This document shows positions 17,520-26,724 of a DNA stretch of 64,000 nt, piece by piece. The stretch comes from Bacteroidales bacterium (lineage in GTDB: Bacteria > Bacteroidota > Bacteroidia > Bacteroidales > Marinilabiliaceae): assembly GCA_024401365.1 (NCBI GenBank), contig JAKSLE010000006.1:62001-126000 (forward strand), written 5' to 3'. Both the position numbers and the translations under genes were made by a program. Below the pieces are notes generated by a model that had not been told where the DNA came from, did no database searches, and saw only the letters and a list, made by a program, of their open reading frames with translations. The stretch's first letter is position 1, and every line of letters begins with the position of its first letter.

Positions 17520-18377
17520 ATGAGTAATTTGTCTCAACCTGAAGAATATAGTAGGTTAGTCGTAGAGGAAGACCGTTACATTCCTCAAAATGGTGATATA
17601 TATGACTCTTCTAATCCTCATGCTCACGTAATGGGCGTTAATGTTACCCAAGATCTGCCTGAGTTCGATGCCGATTATCCATATATCGACCATTCTTTTA
17701 AACAGAAATTCTGGACATTCCTTTATTATGCCCGCGCCCGATACCTTATCCGCTGGCTCCACTATTTCGTATACGGATTCCGTGGCCATGGCTACGAAAA
17801 TTATAAGAAGAACAAAAAACTCTTCGAAAATGGTGGCATGACTATTTGCAACCACGTCTACCGATGGGACGTAGCAAGCGTACTCGACTCTATAGGGTGG
17901 CGCCGTATATGGTTCCCTATCTGGCGCGACCAGTTGGCTGGCCCCGATGCTCGCCACATGCGAGCTATGGGCGGTATACCTATCCCAGATAGCGTCTCTG
18001 CCCTCCGTAAATTCTACGCAGCTCTCGACGAGGTGCACGAACGTAAAGATTGGCTCCACTTCTTCGCCGAGGAGTCTCGATGGGATTTCTATACCCCTAT
18101 CCGCCCATTCAAAAAGGGCGCCTTCGTTTTCGCCGTCAGATACAACCTCCCTATCCTCCCTATGGCTGTCTCTTACCGCGAACGTAAGGGATTCCTCAAA
18201 CTTTTCGGCTCAACGCCTTGCGTTACCTTGAATATTGGCGAGCCTATCGTTATCAATAACGATATAAAGGACAAAAACCAACGTATCGACGACCTCCGCC
18301 GCCGTACCCACGAGGCTATGGTCAAGTTGGCAGGTATCAAGGAGAACCCTTGGACCTATAACGAAACTGAACCATGA
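17520..18377 (+). CDS. Lysophospholipid acyltransferase family protein (PlsC-like)
   Basis: 285 residues. Glycerophospholipid-type acyltransferase fold: catalytic motif HX4D as NHVYRWD (His112, Asp117), a glycine/proline-containing block MGGIPIPD, the EGxR-equivalent FAEESRWDF, and PILPMAVSYRERKG as the late block. A hydrophobic segment at about 66-85 (WTFLYYARARYLIRWLHYFVY) may hold it to the inner membrane. Substrate could be lysophosphatidate or another acylated lipid. It overlaps the next gene by four bases (ATGA). Confidence 0.9.
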   Translation: MSNLSQPEEYSRLVVEEDRYIPQNGDIYDSSNPHAHVMGVNVTQDLPEFDADYPYIDHSFKQKFWTFLYYARARYLIRWLHYFVYGFRGHGYENYKKNKKLFENGGMTICNHVYRWDVASVLDSIGWRRIWFPIWRDQLAGPDARHMRAMGGIPIPDSVSALRKFYAALDEVHERKDWLHFFAEESRWDFYTPIRPFKKGAFVFAVRYNLPILPMAVSYRERKGFLKLFGSTPCVTLNIGEPIVINNDIKDKNQRIDDLRRRTHEAMVKLAGIKENPWTYNETEP

Positions 18378-19069
18378 TAGAAATTAAAAGACTGGTATTC
18401 AACCCTAATCACGAAAACACTTATATCGTCTCCGACGAAACAGGCGAATGTGTTATCATCGATTGCGGTTGCTTCAACGCCAGCGAACAGTATATGCTGG
18501 CGTCTTATATTGAGATGCGCAACTTGCGCCCTAAACGCCTCATCGCCACTCATTGCCACCTCGACCATGTTTGTGGCAATGGCTTTATCGTTCGCCGATA
18601 CGGCTTGAAACCCGAAGCCCACGTCGACGACGCATACCTCATGGGTATCGCCCACTACCAGGCTCTCGCCCTGGGCATCGATGAGGAGGGTATGGAAATG
18701 CCCGATATCGACTGCCATCTCAAACATGGCGATAGAATACATTTCGGTAATACCGAACTCATCGTATTGCATACCCCAGGTCACTCCGCAGGTAGTATGT
18801 CCCTCTATTGCCCTAAAGAGAATAAAATTTTTACAGGCGATACCTTGATGCGCCTCTCTATGGGTACTTACCGACTCCCTGGGGGCGACCAGGAGCAGAT
18901 GGTCCACTCTATCTTGGAGTGCCTGTTCGACCTCCCTTACGATGTGACAGTATTCCCAGGCCACGGCGAGGTGACAACAATAGGTTACGAACGCGCCAAT
19001 AACCAGGAGGTCCATAAACCTATCGAAAAAACTCCAACCCACCGCCGTAGGTTCGGATTCAAAAAATAA
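18374..19069 (+). CDS. Metallo-beta-lactamase-fold hydrolase (glyoxalase II-like)
   Basis: 231 residues. The metal site is complete: HCHLDH (His60, His62, Asp64, His65), then LHTPGHSAGSM, then TGDTL and FPGHGEVT. The arrangement matches the GloB-like/hydroxyacylglutathione-hydrolase-like group common in Bacteroidetes, whose true substrate is usually unknown. Cytoplasmic, no signal. Translationally coupled to the upstream acyltransferase by a 4-base overlap. Confidence 0.92.
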   Translation: MIEIKRLVFNPNHENTYIVSDETGECVIIDCGCFNASEQYMLASYIEMRNLRPKRLIATHCHLDHVCGNGFIVRRYGLKPEAHVDDAYLMGIAHYQALALGIDEEGMEMPDIDCHLKHGDRIHFGNTELIVLHTPGHSAGSMSLYCPKENKIFTGDTLMRLSMGTYRLPGGDQEQMVHSILECLFDLPYDVTVFPGHGEVTTIGYERANNQEVHKPIEKTPTHRRRFGFKK

Positions 19070-19090
19070 CGTAATAACTAAAAGAATAAA

Positions 19091-19098
19091 TACCTTTG
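19091..19098 (+). promoter_or_regulatory. -7 element TACCTTTG before dapB
   Basis: Exact TAnnTTTG, 26 bases before the ATG at 19125. Confidence 0.6.
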
Positions 19099-19124
19099 TA
19101 GGTAATTTCAAATACAACGAAAAA

Positions 19125-19853
19125 ATGAAAATCGCAATCATAGGTTACGGCAAAATGGGCCGTACAATCGAACAAATCGCACTCCAACGTGGCCACGAAG
19201 TAGTGGCTAAAATCGATGTAAATATCGAAAACACCGATACCTTCGATAGCGAAAACTTCGCTAAGGCTGATGTGGCTATCGAATTTACTACCCCTAAAAC
19301 AGCTTACGACAACTTCATGCAGTGCTTTAAGCATAATATGCCTGTCGTAGCTGGTACTACCGGTTGGCTCGACAAAATGAACGATGTCAAGAAGTATTGC
19401 GAGGGTCCTAACCCTCAGACTTTCTTCTACTCGTCCAACTATAGCTTGGGCGTAAACATCTTCGCCGAAATCAACCGACAACTGGCTCGCCTCATGAACC
19501 GTTTCGATGATTACGATGTAAACATGACCGAAACCCACCATGTCCATAAACTCGACGCACCTTCTGGTACAGCTATCTCTTTGGCTGAGGGTATAATAAG
19601 CAACCTCAACAGAAAAAATAGCTGGGTCCTCTCACCTGAACAGCGCCCAGGTGCTATCCAAATAGCTTCTATCCGCCAGTACGAGGTACCTGGTATCCAC
19701 ACTATCCACTACGAGTCGGAGGACGATCTCATCGAAATTACTCACTCGGCTAAGTCTCGCCGCGGCCTCGCTCTCGGCGCCGTATTGGCAGCTGAATATA
19801 CAGTGGAACATAAGGGTGGATTCCTCGAAATGAAGGACCTATTGGGTTTCTAA
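19125..19853 (+). CDS. dapB: 4-hydroxy-tetrahydrodipicolinate reductase
   Basis: 242 residues. NAD(P)H-dependent reductase of the lysine/diaminopimelate pathway, which also feeds peptidoglycan. N-terminal dinucleotide motif GYGKMG (7-12). Catalytic block ETHHVHKLDAPSGTA with the His pair and Lys, and IRQYEVPGIHTIHYES in the substrate domain, are both intact. It is slightly short compared with E. coli DapB (273), as usual in Bacteroidetes. It precedes lepB, an arrangement I recall from other Bacteroidales. Confidence 0.96.
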   Translation: MKIAIIGYGKMGRTIEQIALQRGHEVVAKIDVNIENTDTFDSENFAKADVAIEFTTPKTAYDNFMQCFKHNMPVVAGTTGWLDKMNDVKKYCEGPNPQTFFYSSNYSLGVNIFAEINRQLARLMNRFDDYDVNMTETHHVHKLDAPSGTAISLAEGIISNLNRKNSWVLSPEQRPGAIQIASIRQYEVPGIHTIHYESEDDLIEITHSAKSRRGLALGAVLAAEYTVEHKGGFLEMKDLLGF

Positions 19854-19885
19854 TAAAAATAATAATACGCAGTTCCCTATGAGTT

Positions 19886-19916
19886 CTATATACGCTCTAT
19901 ATAGACACTATATAGG
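19886..19916. promoter_or_regulatory. Three CTATATA repeats at exact 11-bp spacing upstream of lepB
   Basis: CTATATA starts at 19886, 19897 and 19908, so each copy lies one helical turn from the next on the same DNA face. The last two copies extend to the palindrome CTATATAG. They sit 17-47 bases before the lepB ATG (19933). They could be a regulator site or an AT-rich promoter element; there is no TAnnTTTG here. Confidence 0.4.
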
Positions 19917-19932
19917 CAGACACTAATCAGAC

Positions 19933-21396
19933 ATGAGCAAGAATACAAAATTTAATATCGATTTTTCTAAGGTATCCTGGTTGCAGTGGACCAAATTCGG
20001 AGTGTGCGCCGTTATATGGACTCTACTCATAATTTGGACGTCCAACTTATGGCTTCTCCTGGGTTATCCTTTCATCTTCGACTACTTTATTACCGAGTTT
20101 ATCAAGTGGGGAGCGTGGAAACGTAAGGCCGATGGCTCTTCTCGCGGCGCTTGGGCCGAATGGCTCGATGCCCTCGTTTTCGCCGTCGTAGCTATCTACT
20201 TCCTCAACTTATTCTTGTTCCAAAACTACCAAATCCCTTCGTCTTCCCTCGAAAAGTCTCTTCTCGTGGGCGACCGCCTCTTCGTAAGTAAGGTGTCTTA
20301 CGGCCCTCGTATGCCTTTTACCCCTCTTGCTTTCCCTATGACACAGAACACTTTACCTGTGCTCAACTGCAAGTCTTTCGTAGAATGGCCTAAGTGGGAC
20401 TACCGCCGACTCTCAGGGTTGGGTAACGTCCAACTCTACGATATCGTAGTTTTCAACTTCCCAGCGGGCGATACTGTCTGTATAAAGCGCGACAATCCGG
20501 ATTACTACTCTATATTGCTTGAAAATGGAGTTGATTATGTTAACCGAAATCCTGCCGTGGCTAAAGGGGTCGATTTCTCTAACTCGTGGAAAGTCAACCA
20601 CTTCCTAATGGATTTGGGACGTAAACAGGTGCTCAACCCTTCTAATCCTTTGAGCGAAATCGCCGTACGACCAGTGGATGTGCGCGATTGCTACGTAAAA
20701 CGTTGCGTCGGATTACCAGGAGATTCTATAGAGATTCGTCACAACGACCTCTATATCAATGGAATAAAACAAAAACAACCAGAGGGCGTCCAGTTTACTT
20801 ATCAGGTTAAAACTAATGGCGTTTTGCTCAACGATAAGTTCTTCGAGACTTATGGCATAAGTAACGCCGATCGCTCTTCTGCCGGCCTAGGCCCTGTCTA
20901 TACTTTGCCTCTTACCGATGAGAAGGCGGCTCAAATAGCACAACTGCCTATCATCGTTAGCATGCAGAAAATCGACGATTCTTATTCTTCTTTCGATAGA
21001 TTTACTATTTTCCCTCATTCCGAGGATTATAAGTGGTCAAGGGACAACTTCGGTCCTCTGTGGATTCCTAAGAAGGGGGCTACAGTCTCTATCGACTCCG
21101 TAAATATCATGTTGTACCAACGTATCATCGAGGCTTACGAACATCATACCCTCGAAATGAAGAGCAATGGCGCAATATTCATCGACGGCAAAGAGTCTTC
21201 TACCTATACTTTCGAGATGGATTACTACTGGATGATGGGCGATAATAGACACATGTCTGCCGACTCACGCTACTGGGGTTTCGTCCCAGAGGACCACGTA
21301 GTGGGTAAACCTATCGTCGTATGGCTCTCTCTCGATCCTGATAAGGGTCTTTTCAGCGATATCCGCTGGGAAAGATTCTTCAAGATGGTGGAGTAA
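19933..21396 (+). CDS. lepB: Signal peptidase I
   Basis: 487 residues. Inner-membrane serine protease (family S26) that removes signal peptides from exported proteins. Two N-terminal hydrophobic stretches (about 22-56) and another at 80-97 precede the catalytic domain. The nucleophile is Ser105 in IPSSSL (the usual Met is Leu). The general base is Lys256 in YVKRCVGLPGDSI. The late box GDNRHMSADSRYWG is intact. Longer than E. coli LepB (324), with inserts between Ser and Lys, as in other Bacteroidetes enzymes. Followed after six bases by a paralogue. Confidence 0.95.
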   Translation: MSKNTKFNIDFSKVSWLQWTKFGVCAVIWTLLIIWTSNLWLLLGYPFIFDYFITEFIKWGAWKRKADGSSRGAWAEWLDALVFAVVAIYFLNLFLFQNYQIPSSSLEKSLLVGDRLFVSKVSYGPRMPFTPLAFPMTQNTLPVLNCKSFVEWPKWDYRRLSGLGNVQLYDIVVFNFPAGDTVCIKRDNPDYYSILLENGVDYVNRNPAVAKGVDFSNSWKVNHFLMDLGRKQVLNPSNPLSEIAVRPVDVRDCYVKRCVGLPGDSIEIRHNDLYINGIKQKQPEGVQFTYQVKTNGVLLNDKFFETYGISNADRSSAGLGPVYTLPLTDEKAAQIAQLPIIVSMQKIDDSYSSFDRFTIFPHSEDYKWSRDNFGPLWIPKKGATVSIDSVNIMLYQRIIEAYEHHTLEMKSNGAIFIDGKESSTYTFEMDYYWMMGDNRHMSADSRYWGFVPEDHVVGKPIVVWLSLDPDKGLFSDIRWERFFKMVE

Positions 21397-21402
21397 TAAC
21401 GT

Positions 21403-22440
21403 ATGACCATATTACAGAAGAACATACTAAAGTCGGTGGGAATATCCCTGCCACTAATAGGTCTTGCCTTATGGGCAAAGGCCTATTTTCTTGTTCCTGT
21501 AATAGCTGTCGGCGTTTTCTTGTTCTTCCATCTGCGCGAAAAGAAACCTACCCAACGTATTATCAGTAAACTGCCCCTCAAACTTAAACGCTCTTTCTTA
21601 ATCCTACAGGCAATATTGACTGGCATAGGTATAGGTGCCTACGTCTTGGCTTTCATCGTCGATGTAGATACTTTTACTTCTCCCGATGATAGTTATACTT
21701 CTATATGCCTTATCAATAAAATAAAGTACGGAGCAGTTATCGATAAAAACCATAGGACTTTCGCCCTTAACCGTATACGCCGAGGTAATAACGTAATAAT
21801 CTCTATCGGCGATTCTATTAAGTCTTCTCTCCGCGTAGTTGCCGTCCCTAACGATACCGTCTCTATCGTAAATGGATGCGCCTTGGTCAATGGCTTTTCT
21901 AAATACGAGAGTAATAACGCAATGGCTCAGTTCAGAGTGTCCCGTACTACCCCACTGTATATCGTACACCAACTCCAACATTATACCAACGAGCTGGTCG
22001 ACTCGGCTTTCCGTACTACCGCTAAGACCGACCCCATCTGTTCCCTCCCCGTTAAAGCGGTCTACGAAAAATGGAGCAGTTATACATACTCTGTCTTGCG
22101 TAGCAATAGCAAGGACTCAAGGGTCTTCCCTCACTCGCTGACTAATAACAATGGCTTGCAGATGCACCCTATATATCTGCCTCGCAAGGGTGAGACTATA
22201 TCTTTTACAAGCGAAAACCGCGATTACTTGGTCAGCTTGATCGAGGCCTACGAAAATGAATCGGTAACTGTACGCCAAACTACAGTGTACATAAATAATG
22301 TACCTGTCAAGGAGTACACTTTCTTATACAATTACTATTTCGTCTTGAACGATAATAGGTCTGTCTTGGCTGATAGCCGCCTGTGGGGACCTATCCCAGA
22401 GTACGAAATCATCGGTAGTTCATTGACTATTTCAATATAA
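21403..22440 (+). CDS. Signal-peptidase-like paralogue lacking catalytic residues
   Basis: 345 residues. Two or three N-terminal membrane helices (12-45, 65-87), then an S26-like domain. The late box survives as NDNRSVLADSRLWG (316-329) and the middle box as LRVVAVPND (143-151). Alignment by eye to its neighbour places Phe or Thr of DTFTSPDDSY where the nucleophile Ser should be, and Leu143 where the catalytic Lys should be (KRCVGLPGD versus LRVVAVPND). It is full length with no frameshift, so probably retained as a non-catalytic partner or chaperone-like subunit. The downstream gene starts 5 bases later. Confidence 0.85.
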   Translation: MTILQKNILKSVGISLPLIGLALWAKAYFLVPVIAVGVFLFFHLREKKPTQRIISKLPLKLKRSFLILQAILTGIGIGAYVLAFIVDVDTFTSPDDSYTSICLINKIKYGAVIDKNHRTFALNRIRRGNNVIISIGDSIKSSLRVVAVPNDTVSIVNGCALVNGFSKYESNNAMAQFRVSRTTPLYIVHQLQHYTNELVDSAFRTTAKTDPICSLPVKAVYEKWSSYTYSVLRSNSKDSRVFPHSLTNNNGLQMHPIYLPRKGETISFTSENRDYLVSLIEAYENESVTVRQTTVYINNVPVKEYTFLYNYYFVLNDNRSVLADSRLWGPIPEYEIIGSSLTISI

Positions 22441-22445
22441 TTGAA

Positions 22446-24383
22446 ATGAAAAAGAAGATAAACGAATATTTACTCATACCTTATAGGTTCGCTGTATTGC
22501 TTTTGCTGTACGCTATCCAGCGTCTCTCTTTCTATTGGTTCAATACCGACCTCTTCTCTAATACCCAACTCTCAGATTGGCCATTGATGATGGCTGGTGG
22601 TTTGAAGTTCGATATCTGCGCCCTCATATACCTCAATGGCTTATGGATGGTTATATATATCTTCTCCCTCTGGGCAAAGGTGAAGCCTGTCATGCGCCGC
22701 ATCTCTGATGCTGTGTTCTATACCTTCAATATTCTGGGGCTCTTGACCAATTGCATCGATTTCATCTACTACCGATTTATCCTAAAGCGTACTACTTATA
22801 ATGTACTGGATATATTGGCTGGCGAGGATAACTTGGGCAAACTTGGTCTGCGCTTCCTGCTCGACTATTGGTATGTATTGCTCTATTTCATAGTACTTAT
22901 CTTCGTATTCGTATATCTTATCAGGTTGGTCCGCCCATCTCTTACCCCTATCAGGAATAGGATTCTCTACATTTTTTGCGCCCTCTGCGTACTGGCTCTG
23001 GTGGCGCTCCTTTCTGTAGGTGGTATTCGCGGCGATTTCAAGCATAGTACCCGACCTATTACTATAAGTAACGCCGCTGCTTATACTGCATCTCCCGAGG
23101 AGTCGGCTATCGTACTCAATACCCCTTTCTCGTTCATCAGAACCATCGGTAAGAAGGGCTTCGAACATTACGATTATTTCTCAGAGGATGAAATCGAGAG
23201 CATATACTCTCCTGTTCACCTCTGCTCCACAGATTCTGTATCTACGCCTACCCTCAAAAATGTCGTAATCTTTATCCTCGAGAGCTTTAGCCGCGAGTTC
23301 GTAGGCTACTTGAACCAGAATCGTATTCCTGATTATAAGGGCTACACCCCTTTCCTCGATTCCCTGGCTTCCGTCGGAGTGGCTTACCATAACGCCTACT
23401 CTAATGGCCGTAAGTCTATCGATGCCATGCCTGCTGTATTGGCGTCTATCCCTTCTCTGACTATGCCTTACGTAGTTAGCCAATATTCTAATAATAAGGT
23501 CAATAGTATCGCATCTATCCTCAACGAGAATGGTTACCAGACAGCCTTCTTCCACGGAGCTCCTAATGGTAGTATGGGTTTTGATAGCTTCGCCAAAATA
23601 GCTTCTTTCAACGCCTACTATGGTAAGAATGAGTATAATAACGATGCCGACTTCGATGGTTGGTGGGGAATATGGGACCATAAGTTCTTCCCTTACTATG
23701 CCGACCAGATAAGTCTCATGCAGGAGCCTTTCTGTACAGCATTGTTCTCTTTGTCGTCTCACCACCCCTTCCAGGTGCCTGCCGAGTTCGAAGGGGTCTT
23801 TCCTCAGGGTCCTCTGCCTGTTGAACAGTGTATCGGTTACTCCGATAACGCCTTGCGAATATTCTTCGAGAAGGCTAAAAAACAACCTTGGTACAATAAT
23901 ACTCTCTTCGTCATTACTGCCGACCATAGCAGTATACCCGACCACCAGGAGTATAAAAATAATGCCGAGGCTTTCGCAGTACCTATCATATTCTTTGCCC
24001 CAGGCGACGAAAATATTTCTCATATGGACGACTATACCATAGCACAACAGGCTGATATCATGCCTACAGTCTTGTCTTATGTGGGTATAAATACACCATA
24101 CTTGTCGTTTGGCGTCGACCTCAATTCTACTCCAGCCGAAAAAAGATTCGCTATCAACTACAAGGATGGCGTCTACCAATATTACCAAAACGATACCTTG
24201 GCATACTACGATGGTAAAATCATTACCGGCCTCTTCGACTTGAAGAACGACCCAATGCTTAATAACAACGTGCTAAATTCATCTCCAGAAACAAAGGAGA
24301 ATATGACCCGCCGAGTAAGAGCTTACCTCCAACAGTATAATAACCGTATGATAGAGGACCGACTAACAGTAAAAAATGATTAA
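22446..24383 (+). CDS. LTA synthase-like sulfatase-fold transferase
   Basis: 645 residues. About five N-terminal membrane helices (to about 190) and a periplasmic alkaline-phosphatase-superfamily domain (about 260-600). Metal and active-site blocks are FILESFSREFVG, the nucleophile loop SNGRKSIDAMP (a Ser where staphylococcal LtaS has Thr), VITADHSS and FFAPG. Family members move phosphoglycerol or phosphoethanolamine groups to lipids and glycans in the envelope. The substrate here is unknown, as Gram-negative Bacteroidales have no LTA. Last gene of the lepB unit. Confidence 0.88.
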   Translation: MKKKINEYLLIPYRFAVLLLLYAIQRLSFYWFNTDLFSNTQLSDWPLMMAGGLKFDICALIYLNGLWMVIYIFSLWAKVKPVMRRISDAVFYTFNILGLLTNCIDFIYYRFILKRTTYNVLDILAGEDNLGKLGLRFLLDYWYVLLYFIVLIFVFVYLIRLVRPSLTPIRNRILYIFCALCVLALVALLSVGGIRGDFKHSTRPITISNAAAYTASPEESAIVLNTPFSFIRTIGKKGFEHYDYFSEDEIESIYSPVHLCSTDSVSTPTLKNVVIFILESFSREFVGYLNQNRIPDYKGYTPFLDSLASVGVAYHNAYSNGRKSIDAMPAVLASIPSLTMPYVVSQYSNNKVNSIASILNENGYQTAFFHGAPNGSMGFDSFAKIASFNAYYGKNEYNNDADFDGWWGIWDHKFFPYYADQISLMQEPFCTALFSLSSHHPFQVPAEFEGVFPQGPLPVEQCIGYSDNALRIFFEKAKKQPWYNNTLFVITADHSSIPDHQEYKNNAEAFAVPIIFFAPGDENISHMDDYTIAQQADIMPTVLSYVGINTPYLSFGVDLNSTPAEKRFAINYKDGVYQYYQNDTLAYYDGKIITGLFDLKNDPMLNNNVLNSSPETKENMTRRVRAYLQQYNNRMIEDRLTVKND

Positions 24384-24388
24384 ATTTG
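24381..24388 (+). promoter_or_regulatory. -7 element TAAATTTG inside the nominal ORF start of the patatin-barrel gene
   Basis: Exact TAnnTTTG overlapping the stop of the preceding gene, 29 bases before the ATG at 24418. It supports the downstream start with its good signal peptide. Confidence 0.5.
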
Positions 24389-24417
24389 CAAAAATACTAG
24401 TACGAGATAGTTCTTCT

Positions 24418-26724
24418 ATGAAACGGTTCACATACATACTGACTTCTTTATTGGTAGTTTTGTCACTATCAACAAGGTTCTCTTTCGCTCAAACCGAGAC
24501 TTCTGCCGACACAGAAACTTCTGTAAGGTCCGAACGACCAAAAATAGGACTGGTTCTCTCTGGTGGCGGAGCTAAGGGCCTCGCTCATGTGGGCGTGCTG
24601 AAGGCTATCGATAAGGCGGGCCTTTCTGTCGACTACGTGACGGGTACTAGTATGGGCGCTATCATCGCCGCTATGTACGCTACTGGTTACTCTGGCGACG
24701 AAATCGGTGTAATCGCTCAGTCTATGGACTGGTCTGGAGCTATCCTCGGCGGTATAAATTACCAGAATATCAGTATCGAGAATAAGGACGATTTCGAGAG
24801 CTTCGCTTTCGATGTCCCTGTCGAGAATTATATTCATCCTCAGCCTTTTTCTACTGGCGTGCTGGAACCTATCGAGGTCGCACTGAAATTTTCCGAGGTT
24901 TTCTTCCCTGTATACAAAATAAAGGATTTCTCTAAACTGCAAATCCCTTTTAAGTGTATCGCTACCGACCTTAGAAATGGTGAGGCTGTAATACTCGATA
25001 AGGGCGACCTCCCTTTCGCCGTACGTAGTAGTATGGCTATTCCTGGCGCTTTCTCAGCTACCTCTTATAAGGGTACTAAATTGGTGGATGGCGGCATCGT
25101 GCGCAACTTCCCTGTAAAGGATGTACGCGAAATGGGCGCCGAATTCGTAATCGGCGTCAACCTCTTCCATGGCCTTACCGATCCGTCCGACCTCACCAAC
25201 CCTATGGATGTGATGATGCAGGCTACCAACTTCCGCGATGCCAACGACCTCGTGGACGAAAAGTGTATCTGCGATATGATTATCGAGCCTGATGTGTCAA
25301 AATACAACGCAGCTAGCTTCGGTTCCGCCGACGTCATATCTGCTATCGGCGATACTATCGGCGAGGATTTCTACCCTCTCTTCAAACAGCTGGCCGACTC
25401 CCTCTATAATACATACGGCGTCCCTTACTCTAAGAAAAACCGTATGAAGCCTTATAGCAAAACTGTCTATATCGAGGATTTCGAAATAGAGGGCCTGAAA
25501 TATACCGACAAAAGCCTCTTCCTCCACAACGCCCAGATGCGCCCCTTCACCCAGTATACCCCCGTGGAGATAAATGAGTGCTTCCGCCATGCTTACTCAA
25601 CCGACTACTATAGTAATCTGCGATACGAGCTGATTCCTACCGATTCAGTGAGCAACCACGTGCGCCTCCGATGCCTCGTAACCGAAAACCCTATGCAGAA
25701 ATTGCGCATCGGCTTGAACTACAACACCTTCACTGGCGCAGGTCTTATCTTGGGCTACCAGATGAAAAACCTCTTGGGGTTGCATTCTACAACTAATATC
25801 AAAATAGCTATCAGCGAGACTTTCCGCCTGAGAGTAAACAACCGACTCAATTTCGGTCATAGATTCAACAACTTCTTCGACCAAGAGTACGCTTTCTCCA
25901 ACTTCGAAATCCCTATCTATGGCAACCGTACCAAGAGTAAAGTATATAGGTATATCCACAACGATGTCCACCTTACTTTGGGTCGCGTCTTGACTCCTAA
26001 TTCTTTAATCAACGTTACCGCAGGCTTCGAAGTCTTCCGACTAAAACCCGAAGTCTCTAGTATCGAGGATGGTCGCGTCAGCAATGCCTACATCAAACTG
26101 GGTCGATACCGCAATACTCTCGACAGAAAATTCTACCCCAACAAGGGCGTGAAATTCGATACCGAGATATACGCCGCCCTATTCCCTCACTATAAGCATA
26201 TCAATGGTAAACTCGATGATACTTTCAGCTTGTTTAGCAATATCGAACAGGATCACATATTCCGCGCCTCTTTCAAGGGCTTGATGTGCCAGGCTATAAA
26301 CAACAAAGCTTCTCTCATCGAGGCAGTTAGCCTCAATGCTTCTTGGGGCGATAAAATATTCGTCCACAAGACTTTCCTCGGTGGCGTACAGGAAATAATG
26401 CCTTGCCATACTACCTTCTACGGCCTTACCGCCGCTCAGAAGAATGTCTCTACCCTCGGTATGGCCCGAATCGGATTGCAATACCGCCTCTTCGGCGAAA
26501 TCGTAGTCCAGGCTCACTGGAATAGCGCCCTTATCCTTAGCTCTATCGATAAATATTTCGGCGAGGATAAAAAGCCTTTCCGTATTACCAACGACGATAT
26601 CATCCACGGCGCAGGTATTACCGCAGCTTACATCGCTTTCTCTCGTCTGCCTTTCGACTTGACGTTGATGTATTCTCCTGATTATAAGTTCAATATTAAC
26701 GTAAACGTAGGCTTCCTCTTCTAA
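24418..26724 (+). CDS. Patatin-like phospholipase fused to an outer-membrane barrel (type Vd-like)
   Basis: 768 residues from the chosen start. The frame opens at 24376, but the ATG at 24418 gives a proper signal peptide (MKRFTYILTSLLVVLSL ... SFAQ) and follows a promoter. Patatin domain: GGGAKG (49-54), GTSMG with Ser78, and DGG with Asp224. After about residue 340 comes a POTRA-like stretch, then a 16-strand-type bacterial surface antigen barrel ending in a strand with terminal Phe (INVNVGFLF). This order matches PlpD-type (T5dSS) proteins, which place or release a phospholipase at the cell surface. YigZ follows, overlapping by one base. Confidence 0.92.
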   Translation: MKRFTYILTSLLVVLSLSTRFSFAQTETSADTETSVRSERPKIGLVLSGGGAKGLAHVGVLKAIDKAGLSVDYVTGTSMGAIIAAMYATGYSGDEIGVIAQSMDWSGAILGGINYQNISIENKDDFESFAFDVPVENYIHPQPFSTGVLEPIEVALKFSEVFFPVYKIKDFSKLQIPFKCIATDLRNGEAVILDKGDLPFAVRSSMAIPGAFSATSYKGTKLVDGGIVRNFPVKDVREMGAEFVIGVNLFHGLTDPSDLTNPMDVMMQATNFRDANDLVDEKCICDMIIEPDVSKYNAASFGSADVISAIGDTIGEDFYPLFKQLADSLYNTYGVPYSKKNRMKPYSKTVYIEDFEIEGLKYTDKSLFLHNAQMRPFTQYTPVEINECFRHAYSTDYYSNLRYELIPTDSVSNHVRLRCLVTENPMQKLRIGLNYNTFTGAGLILGYQMKNLLGLHSTTNIKIAISETFRLRVNNRLNFGHRFNNFFDQEYAFSNFEIPIYGNRTKSKVYRYIHNDVHLTLGRVLTPNSLINVTAGFEVFRLKPEVSSIEDGRVSNAYIKLGRYRNTLDRKFYPNKGVKFDTEIYAALFPHYKHINGKLDDTFSLFSNIEQDHIFRASFKGLMCQAINNKASLIEAVSLNASWGDKIFVHKTFLGGVQEIMPCHTTFYGLTAAQKNVSTLGMARIGLQYRLFGEIVVQAHWNSALILSSIDKYFGEDKKPFRITNDDIIHGAGITAAYIAFSRLPFDLTLMYSPDYKFNINVNVGFLF

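Noticed and set aside
24376-24417. Earlier ATG as start of the patatin-barrel gene
   Set aside because: It would spoil the signal peptide and place the promoter-like TAAATTTG inside the coding region; the ATG at 24418 fits better.
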